64,000 nucleotides of DNA from Streptomyces sp. NBC_00234 (GCF_036195325.1 NZ_CP108101.1:5642001-5706000), one strand, 5' to 3'; positions 10,232 through 23,572 are shown, counted from the first letter of the stretch. Numbers and translations are program-made. The notes: a model not told the origin generated them from the sequence alone.

Positions 10232-12259
10232 TCAGAAGGTCAGCTTGAAGCTGTTGATCTTGCCGGTGTCCTGCGCGGCGATGTCCTGGACCTTGAGCTT
10301 CCAGGCGCCGTTCGCCACCTCGGACGAGGCGTTGACCGTGTAGGTCGTCACCACGTTGTCCGCGGAATCGCTCGACGAGGAGTTCTTCAGCCGGTACGCG
10401 GTGCCGTCGGGGGCGACCAGGTCGATGACGAGGTCACCGCGCCAGGTGTGCGTGATGTCCACGCCGACCTGGAGGGCGCTCGGCGCGTTGCCGGTGACGC
10501 CGGTGACGTTGACCGTGCTGGTGACGGCCGCACCGTTGTCCGGGATCGAGACCGCGGTGGTGTTCTCGAAGACGGTGCCACCGCCGCCGCCACCGGGGCG
10601 CGAGCCCACGGCGATGCCGGCCCAGGCGTCCGCCACGGCCTTGTACTCGGCGCTGGTCGTGCCGTACAGCTCACCGGCCACGGCGAGGGTGCCGGTGCGG
10701 GCCGCGGCGTAGTTCGTCGTGGAGGTGAACTTCGTGGTGAGCGCCTTGAACCAGATCTGCAGGGCCTTGTCCCGGCCGATGCCGGTCACGGGCAGACCGT
10801 CGGAGGTCGGCGAGTTGTACGAGACGCCGTTGACGGTCTTGGCGCCACTGCCCTCGGAGAGCAGGTAGAACCAGTGGTTCGCCGGGCCCGAGGAGTAGTG
10901 GACGTCGATCGAGCCGATGCCCGAGTACCAGGCGTCCTTGGAGCCGCCGTCCTTGCTCGGCTTGTCCATGTAGCGCAGCGGGGTGCCGTCGCCGTTGATG
11001 TCGATCTTCTCGCCGACGAGGTAGTCGCCCGGGTCGGCGGTGGTGTTGGAGAAGAACTCCACGCCCGCGGCGAAGATGTCGGAGGTCGCCTCGTTGAGGC
11101 CGCCGGACTCACCGCTGTAGACCAGGTTGGCCGTGGCGGCGGTGACGCCGTGCGACATCTCGTGGGCGGCGACGTCCAGCGAGGTCAGCGGCTTGACGTT
11201 GCCCGAACCGTCGCCGTACGTCATGCAGAAGCAGCTGTCCTGCCAGAAGGCGTTGACGTAGTTGTTGCCGTAGTGGACGCGGGAGTACGCGGCGACACCG
11301 TCACCGCGGATGCCCGTGCGGCCGTGCACGGTCTTGAAGTAGTCCCAGGTCTCGGCCGCGCCGTAGTGCGCGTCCGCGCCCGCGGTCTCCAGGTTCTGCG
11401 GGGTGCCGTCGCCCCAGATGTCGTCGCTGCCGGAGAAGAGGGTTCCGGTGCCGGACGTGCCGCGGTTCAGGTTGTACGTCTTGCCGTTGCCGCGGGTGGT
11501 GTCGGTCAGCGTGTACGAGGGCGCGGTGCCCAGCGTGACCTGGCCGTTGTACTGGGTGTTGCCCGTGCCGGTCTCGACGGCCTGCCACTCGTAGAGCTTC
11601 GCGCCGCTGGAGGCGTCCGTGACGACGTGCAGCTCGTTCGGGGTGCCGTCGTGCTGGAAGCCGCCGACGACGGTCTCGTAGGCGAGCTGCGGTGTGCCGC
11701 TCGCCAGCCAGACCACCTTGCGCGGGGCCTTGCTGGCCTCGGTCGCCTTCGAGCCCTCGGACTTGGCGGCGCCCAGCGCCTGCTTCTCGGCGGTGGCCGG
11801 CGCGACGTCCGCGGAGGTGCCGACGGCCTTCAGCTGGGCGGTGGTCGCCTTGGACGCCTTGGTGACGCTCTCGGTCTTGCCCGCACCGGTCTCCTGCACG
11901 ACGAGGTCGCCACCGAGGACCGGAAGGCCGTCGAAGGTGCGCTCGTACCGGGTGTGCGTGGTGCCGTCGCGGTCCTGGACGACATCGCGGACGACGAGCT
12001 TCTCCTGCGGGCCGAGGCCCAGCTGCTTGGCGGTGGCCGCCTTGGTGGAGTTGGCCTCGCGGAGCAGCTCGGCGCGCTGCGAGGGCGAGAGCTGCGCGGG
12101 GAGCGAACCCGGGTCCGCCTTGGCGGCGGCCGGGGCGGCGACGGGACCACTGCCGGGGGTGGCGGTGGCGGTGCCGGTCTGGATTCCGACGGCGAGCATG
12201 GCTGCTGCGGCGATCAGAGCGCCGGTCGCGGTGGCACGACGGCTGTGCGTGGATCTCAC
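10232..12259 (-). CDS. Secreted M4 (thermolysin-family) metalloprotease with C-terminal P-domain
   Basis: An extracellular zinc endopeptidase of 675 aa, starting at GTG 12259 with AAGGAG upstream. Residues 1-35 are a Sec signal peptide (basic n-region, hydrophobic core, then an Ala-rich stretch). A propeptide follows with FTP-like (RYERTFDGLPVLGGDLVVQ) and PepSY-like segments. The catalytic domain has the zinc motif AAHEMSHGVT near residue 366 and the third ligand in GGLNEATSDIFAAG near 390. Residues about 560-675 read as a proprotein-convertase P-domain (VSIPDNGAAV, ITHTWRGDLVIDLVAPDGT), often found in secreted actinobacterial proteases. It is a single gene convergent with glgP. The natural substrate is unknown. 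Confidence 0.94.
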   Translation of the reverse strand: MRSTHSRRATATGALIAAAAMLAVGIQTGTATATPGSGPVAAPAAAKADPGSLPAQLSPSQRAELLREANSTKAATAKQLGLGPQEKLVVRDVVQDRDGTTHTRYERTFDGLPVLGGDLVVQETGAGKTESVTKASKATTAQLKAVGTSADVAPATAEKQALGAAKSEGSKATEASKAPRKVVWLASGTPQLAYETVVGGFQHDGTPNELHVVTDASSGAKLYEWQAVETGTGNTQYNGQVTLGTAPSYTLTDTTRGNGKTYNLNRGTSGTGTLFSGSDDIWGDGTPQNLETAGADAHYGAAETWDYFKTVHGRTGIRGDGVAAYSRVHYGNNYVNAFWQDSCFCMTYGDGSGNVKPLTSLDVAAHEMSHGVTAATANLVYSGESGGLNEATSDIFAAGVEFFSNTTADPGDYLVGEKIDINGDGTPLRYMDKPSKDGGSKDAWYSGIGSIDVHYSSGPANHWFYLLSEGSGAKTVNGVSYNSPTSDGLPVTGIGRDKALQIWFKALTTKFTSTTNYAAARTGTLAVAGELYGTTSAEYKAVADAWAGIAVGSRPGGGGGGTVFENTTAVSIPDNGAAVTSTVNVTGVTGNAPSALQVGVDITHTWRGDLVIDLVAPDGTAYRLKNSSSSDSADNVVTTYTVNASSEVANGAWKLKVQDIAAQDTGKINSFKLTF

Positions 12260-12626
12260 GCTGACTCCTTCTGCGAGGGGGGTATCGGGCGGCCGGGTGA
12301 GCCATCCGGGCAGAGCAAGCGGTGCGCAGAACGGGGTGAAGAGTGTCAGCAGATGTGTGCACCTGTCAGGACCGCGTCAAAAACTTGGCCGGAAATCGTC
12401 CGTTGCCCGATGGGCCATGTTCGTTAAGCGGACGTTTCGCCGATCATTGCCGCGATGACGTCCGGAGTTCGACGGGGCCGGTAATCCCAGGGCGAGGAGG
12501 GGTTCGGAACACACGCGGCGTGTTCGAACGACACATGCGGTTCCGGCCGATGACCACCTGTTGAGACGGCGCGGAGTGTGGCTCGTTCCGCGCCGTCCCT
12601 CGGGGCTTCCGGTCGGTGCGTACGGC
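12260..12626. other. Intergenic region: M4 protease promoter side and ABC operon end
   Basis: A 367 bp region without a convincing gene. On the minus strand a TTGACG hexamer lies at 12380-12375 upstream of the protease, but the segment 17 nt further on (CACATC) is a poor -10, so the promoter call is weak. The far end holds the terminator of the ABC exporter operon (12565-12597). Confidence 0.5.
12565..12597 (-). terminator. 11-bp hairpin terminator after the ABC exporter operon
   Basis: GACGGCGCGGA (12565-12575) pairs perfectly with TCCGCGCCGTC (12587-12597) around an 11-nt loop. It lies 30 nt beyond the stop of the second exporter gene on the minus strand. Confidence 0.7.
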
Positions 12627-14488
12627 TCAGGCCAGACTCTCCCGCCAGGCGCGGTGCAGCCCGGCGAACCGGCCCGTGCCACCGATGAGTTCGGCCGGAG
12701 CGCCGTCCTCCACGATCCGGCCGTGCTCCATCACCAGCACCCGGTCCGCGATCTCCACCGTCGACAGCCGGTGCGCGATGACCACCGCCGTACGGCCGTG
12801 CAGCACCGTGTCCATCGCACGCTGCACCGCCCGTTCGCCCGGAATGTCCAGCGAACTCGTCGCCTCGTCCAGGATCAGCACCGCAGGATCGGCGAGCAGG
12901 GCCCGGGCGAAGGCGACCAGCTGGCGCTGACCGGCGGAGATCCGGCCACCCCGCTTCCGTACGTCCGTGTCGTAGCCGTCGGGCAGGCTGCTGATGAAGT
13001 CGTGCGCGCCGATGGCCTTCGCCGCGCGCTCGATCTCCCCGGGCGTCGCGTCCGGCCGGCCGATCGCGATGTTCTCGGCGACCGTCCCGGAGAACAGGAA
13101 CGCCTCCTGGGTCACCATCACGACACCCCGCCGCAGTTCGGCCGTGGCGAGGTCCCGCAGATCGGTGCCGTCCAGCAGGACCCGGCCCTCGGTCGGATCG
13201 TAGAAACGGGCCAGCAGCTTCGCCAGCGTCGACTTCCCCGCGCCCGTCGAACCGACCACGGCGACGGTCTGCCCGGCCGGCACCGTCAGATCGAAGCGCG
13301 GCAGGATCTCGCCGCCCGTGCGGTAGGCGAAGCGCACGCCCTCGAAGGTGACCTCGCGGCCCGGCTGGTCACCGGTCAGGGCCGGGAGTTCCTTGGGCGC
13401 GGCCGGCTCCGGGACCGTGGGCGTCTGCGCGAGCAGACCCGCGATCTTGTCCAGCGAAGCGGCGGCGGACTGGTAGGAGTTCAGGAACATCCCGAGCCGG
13501 TCGATCGGGTCGTACAGCCGCCGCAGATAGAGCACGGCCGCGGCCAGCACGCCGAGGGCGAGCGTCCCCGACGCCACGCGGTAGGCGCCCCACAGCACCA
13601 TCGCGGCCACCGCCGTGTTGGCGACCAGCCGGGAGCCGATGACATAGCGCGCCATCTCCAGGATCGCGTCGCCGTTCGCCCGCTCGTGACGGTGGTTGAG
13701 CGTGGAGAAGTCCGCGTCGTTGACCCGCTCGCGGCGGAACGCCTGGACCGGCCGGATGCCGTTCATCGTCTCCGCGAACTTCACGATGACCGCGGCGATC
13801 GCCGTCGACCGGGCGGCGAACGCCCGCGCCGCCCGCCGCTGGTAGAGGCGCACCAGCAGATACAGCGGTACGAAGGAGAGCACCGCGATCGATCCGATCG
13901 CGGGGTCCAGCCAGAGCAGCAGCAGGGAGATGGACAGGAACGAAAGGATCACGCCGATCAGTTCCTGGAGCCCCTCGCTCAGCAGCTCCCGCAGGGATTC
14001 CACATCCGTGGTGGAGCGGGAGATCAGCCGGCCGGAGGTGTAGCGCTCGTGGAAGTCCACGCTCAGCGCCTGCGCGTGACGGAAGATCCGGCCGCGCAGA
14101 TCGAGCAGGACGTCCTGGTTGATCCGCGCCGAGGCCCGGATGAACGCGTACTGGAGGACGCCCGCCCCGAGCGAACAGAGCGCGTACCCGACGGCCACGG
14201 CGATCAGCGGCCCGTAGTCCTCGTCCCGGAACGCCGGTACGCCCCTGTCGATCGCGTACGCCACCAGGAGCGGGCCCGCCTGGACCGCGGCCTGCTGGAG
14301 CACCAGGAACAGCGCGGACACCCCGACCCGGCCGCGCAGCGGACGGAGCAGCGAGGCGAGCAGCGCCCGGGTCGCGCCGCGCGGCGCGGGCAGGGCGTCC
14401 CGGTCGAACGGGTCACCGGCCGGGGCCTCCCGTTCCGCGCCGGGCAGGCCGTCGTCGGCCAGAGCGGGTCCGTCGGTGGTGGTACTGG

Positions 14489-14492
<4 letters not shown>
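12627..14492 (-). CDS. ABC exporter half-transporter, subunit B (TMD-NBD)
   Basis: A 621-aa half-exporter: an N-terminal six-helix ABC transmembrane domain (residues about 50-330), then an ATPase domain with Walker A GSTGAGKST near 414, signature RISAGQRQL near 517, Walker B VLILDEATSSLD near 539 and H-loop IAHRLST. The start is ATG 14492, which overlaps the stop of the upstream subunit by 4 nt. The frame stays open further upstream inside that gene, but this is a high-GC artefact. The catalytic Glu after Walker B is intact while the signature is degenerate (ISAGQ instead of LSGGQ). The other subunit shows the opposite pattern, as in heterodimeric exporters. The exported substrate is not evident. 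Confidence 0.93.
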
Positions 14493-16318
<1,826 letters not shown>

Positions 16319-16421
16319 CAGGAGCGAGCCTACGGTTCACCACTGACATCCCTCATGTCCTTTTCTCGCCGCATCCGGTCCGCGCACCACCGCACGACGG
16401 GTGTCCTTCAGCCCCTGTGCG

Positions 16422-18743
<2,322 letters not shown>

Positions 18744-18897
18744 CTCTCAGCCTCCCGCGGCTCGTTCGGACCGGCACCGGCGAGGGAGCTCACGGCGTCC
18801 CGGCCGCGGCCTTCCCGATGTGGTCCTTCCCTCTGTTCTGCCCACGGCGGGGCCCGCACTCACGTTTCCCCCGAGCGGCCCTGGTCGTTGGGGGTGC

Positions 18898-20124
18898 GTG
18901 AACCACGTAGCGAAAAGGACACGGGCGGGTTCGGCCGCCGTGCCGGCATGGACGGGACTGCTCACCGTGCTGGCCGTACTGACCGGCTGCACCGAAGGAA
19001 CGCCGCTCATCGGCGAGGGCAAGCCACGCACTCCCCGCGACGCGATCCGCATCCTCCCGCAGGACGGTGCCAAGGACGTCGACTCGGAGAGCCGGATCGA
19101 GGTGAAGGTCCCCGACGGGCGGCTGGAGCGGGTGAGGGTGACCCGGATCGAGGACGCGCAACGGCAGGAGGTGACCGGCCGGATCTCGCAGGACGGGCGC
19201 TCCTGGGAGCCGCTGGGCGGCACCGGCCGGCTCGGCCTCGCCTCGAAGTACAGCATCGAGGCGGTGGCCGTCGACGCCGCGGGCCGCCGCTCGGCGCGCA
19301 ACACCACCTTCACCACGCTCGTCCCCGAGCACCGCTTCATCGGCTACTTCAAACCGGAGAACCGGTCCACGGTCGGCACCGGAATGATCGTTTCCTTCGA
19401 CTTCAACCGCCCCATCCGCAACCGCGCGGCCGTGGAGAAGGCCATCAGGGTCACCGCGGAGCCGGCGGTCGAGGTGGTGGGCCACTGGTTCGGCAAGGAC
19501 CGCCTCGACTTCCGCCCCGCGACGTACTGGAAGCCGGGCACCGAGGTCACCGTCGACGTGGGGCTGCGCGATGTGCAGGGCGCGCCCGGGGTGTACGGCA
19601 GTCAGCAGAAGACGGTCGGCTTCACGGTGGGCCGTTCGCAGGTGTCCCTGGTGGACGCGGCCGAGCACACCATGGAGGTACGCCGCGACGGCGAGCTGCT
19701 CAGCACGGTGCCGATCACGGCGGGCGCGCCGAAGACGACCACGTACAACGGAAAGATGGTGGTCACCGAGTTGCACGAGGTGACCCGGATGGACGGGCGC
19801 ACGGTCGGATTCGGCGGCGAGTACGACATCAAGGACGTCCCGCACGCCATCCGGCTCACCGAGTCCGGCACCTTCCTGCACGGCAACTACTGGGCCTCGT
19901 ACGACACGTTCGGCTCCTCCAACACCAGCCACGGCTGCATCGGCCTGCGCGACGCGAAGGGCGGTAGCGGGGAGACCCCGGGCGGCTGGTTCTTCGACCG
20001 GACCCTCATCGGGGACGTGGTCGAGGTGGTCAACTCCCGGGACAGGAAGGTCGCACCGGACAACGGTCTCGGCGGCTGGAACCTCGGCTGGAAGGCGTGG
20101 AAGGCGGGCTCCGCGCTGCGCTGA
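18898..20124 (+). CDS. Lipoprotein L,D-transpeptidase 1 (Ig-like + YkuD)
   Basis: Predicted to make 3-3 (L,D) cross-links or attach proteins to peptidoglycan at the outer face of the membrane. GTG 18898 gives 408 aa; the next in-frame GTG, 18940, would shorten the signal. The n-region is Lys/Arg-rich and the lipobox is LAVLTGC, so it should be lipid-anchored. Two Ig-like modules (residues about 45-250) precede the YkuD domain, whose catalytic motif is HGNYW at about 327 to SHGCIGLRD (Cys near 347). The architecture resembles mycobacterial LdtMt2. It is followed within 0.2 kb by a paralogue in the same orientation. GGGGTG before the start is a weak ribosome site. Confidence 0.92.
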   Translation: MNHVAKRTRAGSAAVPAWTGLLTVLAVLTGCTEGTPLIGEGKPRTPRDAIRILPQDGAKDVDSESRIEVKVPDGRLERVRVTRIEDAQRQEVTGRISQDGRSWEPLGGTGRLGLASKYSIEAVAVDAAGRRSARNTTFTTLVPEHRFIGYFKPENRSTVGTGMIVSFDFNRPIRNRAAVEKAIRVTAEPAVEVVGHWFGKDRLDFRPATYWKPGTEVTVDVGLRDVQGAPGVYGSQQKTVGFTVGRSQVSLVDAAEHTMEVRRDGELLSTVPITAGAPKTTTYNGKMVVTELHEVTRMDGRTVGFGGEYDIKDVPHAIRLTESGTFLHGNYWASYDTFGSSNTSHGCIGLRDAKGGSGETPGGWFFDRTLIGDVVEVVNSRDRKVAPDNGLGGWNLGWKAWKAGSALR

Positions 20125-20162
20125 CGCCCGGCCGTTCCCCCGCCCCGCCGCACCCCGCGCCA

Positions 20163-20211
20163 CCTGCGCATGTCCCCGGACAAGTTGGGACTGAACGGTG
20201 ACATGCGCAGG
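20163..20211. repeat. 12-bp inverted repeat between the two L,D-transpeptidase genes
   Basis: CCTGCGCATGTC (20163-20174) and GACATGCGCAGG (20200-20211) are perfect reverse complements with a 25-nt spacer. It lies 39 nt after the first gene and 110 nt before the second. The long spacer is unusual for a terminator, so an operator for the second gene is equally possible. A locally AT-rich GATTATCTAG follows at 20235-20244. Confidence 0.55.
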
Positions 20212-20321
20212 GGAGTGCTCCCGGCTTCCGGTGTGATTATCTAGCGCCGGGCGCGCATGTTCGGCGCGCGGGGGTGCGGGTACCGGCGGGTCGCCGGGCC
20301 GTGCGAGGGGAGACAACCACA

Positions 20322-21575
20322 TTGAACGGGCAGCCCATATGGGGGGCATCGGCCGGAGCGCGTGGCGGACGGCGTGGGCGCGGGGCGTCCGGCCCCCTGG
20401 CTCTGGTTCTGGGTGCGCTGCTGTTGCTGGTGACGGCCTGCGGCGGGGGATCGGCCGACGAGGGGAACAAGCCCAGGAAGGACGACCGGCCGAAGGCCGC
20501 GGACACCAGCGCCTCGCAGGCGGTGGTGACCATCGCTCCGGAGGACGGCGCGGACTCGGTGGCGACGAGCGGGGCGCTGAAGGTCTCGGCCGCCCAGGGC
20601 AAGCTGAGCACGGTGAAGGTCGCCGACCCCAAGGGCAACGAGGTCGAGGGGAAGATCGCGTCGGACGGGGCGAGCTGGGTTCCCGACCGGCATCTCGCCG
20701 CGGCGACGAAGTACGCCGTGCACGCGGTCGCCAAGGACGCCAAGGGGCGTGAGTCCGCGAAGGACACCACGTTCACCACGCTGGTCCCGCAGAACACCTT
20801 CATTGGGCAGTACACGCCGGAGGACGGTTCGACCGTCGGCGTCGGCATGCCGGTGTCGATCCACTTCACCCGGGGGATCACCGACCCGGACGCCGTGGAG
20901 AACGCGATCCGGGTGACGGCGGAACCGGCCGTCGAGGTGGAGGGCCACTGGTTCGGCAACGACCGGCTCGACTTCCGTCCGGAGAAGTACTGGGCCGCGG
21001 GCACCAAGGTGACCGTGGAGCTCGGCCTCGACGGCGTCGAGGGGCGGCCGGGGGTCTACGGCAAGCAGGCCAAGACGGTGTCGTTCACCATCGGCCGCAG
21101 CCAGGTCTCCACGGTCGACGCGAGCTCGCACCGGATGAAGGTGGTCAGGGACGGGAAGCAGATCAAGGACATCCCGATCTCCGCGGGCGCCCCGGCGACG
21201 ACCACGTACAACGGTCAGATGGTCATCAGCGAGAAGCTCAAGGTGACCCGGATGAACGGTGACACCGTCGGCTTCGGCGGCGAGTACGACATCAAGGACG
21301 TGCCGCACGCGATGCGTCTCTCCACCTCGGGCACGTTCATCCACGGCAACTACTGGGGCGGGTCGGGCATCTTCGGCACGACCAACACCAGCCACGGCTG
21401 CGTCGGTCTGCGCGATGTGCGCGGCGGTTACGACGGCCAGACACCGGCCGCCTGGTTCTTCGACAGGTCCCTCATCGGCGACGTGGTCGTCGTGAAGAAC
21501 TCCAAGGACAAGACGATCCAGCCGGACAACGGCCTCAACGGTTGGAACATGCCCTGGTCGGAGTGGACCGCGTAG
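20322..21575 (+). CDS. Lipoprotein L,D-transpeptidase 2 (Ig-like + YkuD)
   Basis: A paralogue of the preceding gene with the same predicted role in cell-wall cross-linking. TTG 20322 is chosen because GAGGGGAG lies 10 nt upstream and the resulting N-terminus is short and basic before the hydrophobic core; GTG 20301 and GTG 20274 in the same frame are alternatives. It is 417 aa from this start. The lipobox is LLLVTAC followed by GGGS and a Lys/Asp-rich linker. Ig-like modules then lead to the YkuD domain with HGNYWGG near residue 340 and SHGCVGLRD (Cys near 360). Sequence blocks such as EVEGHWFGNDRLDFRP closely match the first copy, so this is a tandem duplication. Confidence 0.9.
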   Translation: MNGQPIWGASAGARGGRRGRGASGPLALVLGALLLLVTACGGGSADEGNKPRKDDRPKAADTSASQAVVTIAPEDGADSVATSGALKVSAAQGKLSTVKVADPKGNEVEGKIASDGASWVPDRHLAAATKYAVHAVAKDAKGRESAKDTTFTTLVPQNTFIGQYTPEDGSTVGVGMPVSIHFTRGITDPDAVENAIRVTAEPAVEVEGHWFGNDRLDFRPEKYWAAGTKVTVELGLDGVEGRPGVYGKQAKTVSFTIGRSQVSTVDASSHRMKVVRDGKQIKDIPISAGAPATTTYNGQMVISEKLKVTRMNGDTVGFGGEYDIKDVPHAMRLSTSGTFIHGNYWGGSGIFGTTNTSHGCVGLRDVRGGYDGQTPAAWFFDRSLIGDVVVVKNSKDKTIQPDNGLNGWNMPWSEWTA

Positions 21576-21592
21576 GTCCGGACGTCGGCGGA

Positions 21593-21629
21593 GCGGGCCC
21601 GGTGCTGTGACCAACAGCACCGGGCCCGC
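21593..21629 (+). terminator. 16-bp perfect hairpin after L,D-transpeptidase 2
   Basis: GCGGGCCCGGTGCTGT (21593-21608) pairs perfectly with 21614-21629 around the 5-nt loop GACCA, 18 nt after the stop codon. Confidence 0.88.
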
Positions 21630-21645
21630 CGTCGTTAGCGCCGGT

Positions 21646-21651
21646 TAACCT
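21646..21651 (+). promoter_or_regulatory. -10-like TAACCT for a leaderless crotonase mRNA
   Basis: TAACCT ends 7 nt before the ATG at 21659, and there is no Shine-Dalgarno sequence. This spacing would place transcription start at or next to the start codon. No clear -35 was seen. Confidence 0.55.
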
Positions 21652-21658
21652 GCCTCAC

Positions 21659-22426
21659 ATGACCGTAACCCTCGAAGTAAGCGACAACGTCGGCACGATC
21701 CGGCTGGACCGCCCGCCGATGAACGCCCTGGACGTCGCCACCCAGGACCGCCTGCGCGAGCTGGCCGAGGAGGCCACCCGCCGCGACGACGTGCGCGCCG
21801 TGATCCTCTACGGCGGCGAGAAGGTGTTCGCCGCCGGCGCGGACATCAAGGAGATGCAGGCCATGGACCACACGGCCATGGTCGTGCGGTCCAAGGCGCT
21901 CCAGGACTCCTTCACCGCCGTCGCGCGCATCCCGAAGCCGGTCGTCGCCGCCATCACCGGTTACGCGCTCGGCGGCGGCTGCGAGCTGGCGCTCTGCGCC
22001 GACTTCCGGATCGCCGCGGACAACGCGAAGCTGGGCCAGCCGGAGATCCTGCTCGGTCTGATCCCGGGCGCGGGCGGCACCCAGCGCCTCGCCCGGCTGG
22101 TCGGCCCGTCGCGGGCCAAGGACCTCATCTTCACGGGCCGTCATGTGAAGGCGCCGGAGGCTCTGACGATCGGTCTGGTGGACCGGGTGGTTCCCGCGGC
22201 CGAGGTGTACGAGCAGGCGCACGCGTGGGCCGCGCGACTGGCCCAGGGGCCCGCGCTGGCGCTGCGGGCCGCCAAGGAGTCCGTGGACGCGGGCCTGGAG
22301 ACGGACATCGACACCGGGCTCACGATCGAGCGCAACTGGTTCGCAGGTCTGTTCGCCACCGAGGACCGCGAGCGCGGAATGCGCAGCTTTGTGGAGGAGG
22401 GCCCGGGCAAGGCCAAGTTCCTCTGA
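21659..22426 (+). CDS. Enoyl-CoA hydratase/isomerase family protein (crotonase)
   Basis: A 255-aa crotonase. Both glutamates used by hydratases are present, in GGGCELALCADF (Glu near residue 108) and GQPEILLGLIPGAGGTQRL (Glu near 128), and the oxyanion-hole loops (AAGADIKEM and ALGGGCE) are intact. Hydration of 2-enoyl-CoA is therefore the most likely reaction, probably in fatty acid or branched-chain amino acid breakdown. The full-length protein closely matches housekeeping short-chain hydratases. It stands alone, with strong hairpins on both sides and an apparently leaderless start. Confidence 0.93.
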   Translation: MTVTLEVSDNVGTIRLDRPPMNALDVATQDRLRELAEEATRRDDVRAVILYGGEKVFAAGADIKEMQAMDHTAMVVRSKALQDSFTAVARIPKPVVAAITGYALGGGCELALCADFRIAADNAKLGQPEILLGLIPGAGGTQRLARLVGPSRAKDLIFTGRHVKAPEALTIGLVDRVVPAAEVYEQAHAWAARLAQGPALALRAAKESVDAGLETDIDTGLTIERNWFAGLFATEDRERGMRSFVEEGPGKAKFL

Positions 22427-22480
22427 CCGAACGCCAGTTGGGCACAGAGTGACGTGGGTTCATCCGTGCGGGCGGATTAG

Positions 22481-22509
22481 CTGGGCCTTAAGGGAACCTT
22501 AAGGCCCAG
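22481..22509 (+). terminator. 13-bp hairpin terminator after the crotonase gene
   Basis: CTGGGCCTTAAGG (22481-22493) pairs perfectly with 22497-22509 around a 3-nt GAA loop, 55 nt after the stop codon. The TTAA centre makes it less GC-rich than the other hairpins here. Confidence 0.85.
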
Positions 22510-22689
22510 TGGTCCGCCGGGCCTGGCACATCCCGTTCTGGAGGGTGTTTCCGCAGCTCAGATGGGCTCTATGGGGGTGCATTCTGCCAGCGGCATATGC
22601 CTACCCGCACCTGCGGAATGGTTGATTCCGGGGTAGGGATTCCCCTGGAACGGCCCCGGAACCCTCCCCGTGCGGCCATGATGGTGGGC

Positions 22690-23193
22690 ATGGCGGGCCT
22701 GGAGGGTGTGGAACAGCCGCGACCGCGCAGCAGCGCAACCGCGGCACGCTGGACATCGACCGTTGAGGACGAACAGGCGTTCAAGGCGCTGGAGTTGTTC
22801 GGGAATCCGACGGAGGACGAGGTCCGGTTGCCCTCGCTCCCGGAGTCCGCCGCGACCGCCCGCCGGCTCACCTCGGGCGTGGTGCTGCGGCAGTGGGCGC
22901 TCTCCCCGCTGATCGCCGAGCACGCGGTCCTGCTCGTCTCGGAACTCGTCGGCAACGCGGTGCGGCACACCGGCGCCCGGGTCTTCGGTCTGCGGATGCT
23001 GCGCCGCCGGGGCTGGATCAGGATCGAAGTCCGTGACCCCTCGCGCGGGCTGCCCTGTCTGATGCCCGTCCGGGAGATGGATGTCAGCGGGCGGGGGCTC
23101 TTCCTCGTCGACAAGCTCTCCGACCGGTGGGGCGTGGACCTCTTACCGCGCGGCAAGATCACCTGGTTCGAGATGCGGATCTCCGACCGCTGA
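22690..23193 (+). CDS. RsbW/SpoIIAB-like ATP-binding protein (HATPase_c)
   Basis: A small stand-alone GHKL ATPase domain of the anti-sigma-factor type common in Streptomyces. The N-box SELVGNAVRHTG and the G-box SGRGLFLVDKLSDRWG are clear, and the protein ends soon after (WFEMRISDR). ATG 22690 gives 167 aa; in-frame ATGs at 22678, 22618 and 22597 are possible and would add up to 31 residues. No partner sigma factor or antagonist lies next to it, so the target cannot be inferred from context. A hairpin about 110 nt downstream ends the unit. Confidence 0.85.
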   Translation: MAGLEGVEQPRPRSSATAARWTSTVEDEQAFKALELFGNPTEDEVRLPSLPESAATARRLTSGVVLRQWALSPLIAEHAVLLVSELVGNAVRHTGARVFGLRMLRRRGWIRIEVRDPSRGLPCLMPVREMDVSGRGLFLVDKLSDRWGVDLLPRGKITWFEMRISDR

Positions 23194-23302
23194 CGCGTCC
23201 CGCACATGGCTCCGCCCGCCCTGCTCGGCCGCCCTCCCCGCGCATGGCTCCGCCCGTCCCGCTCGCCCCCCGGCCTCTGTCCGCCGCCGCTTCCGGATGC
23301 AC

Positions 23303-23345
23303 AGAAGCCCCCGGTCAGCCGTTGTGCGGCGCGGCGGGGGCTTCT
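23303..23345 (+). terminator. 11-bp hairpin terminator after the RsbW-like gene
   Basis: AGAAGCCCCCG (23303-23313) pairs perfectly with CGGGGGCTTCT (23335-23345). The 21-nt loop contains a smaller GCCG/CGGC stem. Confidence 0.7.
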
Positions 23346-23427
23346 ATGGGGGGCCGTGAAATGGGGGGTGTGTTCACGGCCGCTCTGGACGACCTGGCCC
23401 GGGTCAATGGGGGTCGTGTCATCGACT

Positions 23428-23508
23428 ATGGCAGACGGGCGACCTCGGTGCCAAAGGCTCAAGTCGGGCAATCTCGGCTTACCGGTCTATTTCGCAGGTA
23501 AATCGTAG
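23428..23508 (+). CDS. Possible 26-aa small ORF in low-GC intergenic DNA
   Basis: ATG 23428 to TAG 23508 encodes a 26-residue peptide, beginning MADGRPRCQR and ending LPVYFAGKS, with mixed rather than GC3-biased codons. No ribosome-binding site is obvious. It lies in an unusually AT-rich stretch between two genes that converge, where no promoter or leader is expected. It may equally be untranslated and part of a small RNA. Reported because it is the only frame in the region that looks peptide-like. Confidence 0.2.
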   Translation: MADGRPRCQRLKSGNLGLPVYFAGKS

Positions 23509-23572
23509 GTGTGATGGGTCACCCGCCTGGCTTTTCGTGCATAAGCATGGGGGCGGTCGATTAATTCATTGA

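Larger units (their letters stand above)
23194..23572. other. Convergent intergenic region with a terminator and a low-GC tail
   Basis: A 379 bp region between the RsbW-like gene and the convergent GNAT gene. It has a near-duplicate ATGGCTCCGCCCG at about 23206 and 23244, then a terminator hairpin (23303-23345). After that comes a markedly less GC-rich segment, about 23400-23572, with a possible 26-codon ORF. No established gene family is recognised. Confidence 0.6.

Noticed and set aside
20163..20211. Intrinsic terminator of the first L,D-transpeptidase gene
   Set aside because: Not accepted as a certain terminator because the 25-nt spacer is long and no T-run follows; listed as an inverted repeat instead.
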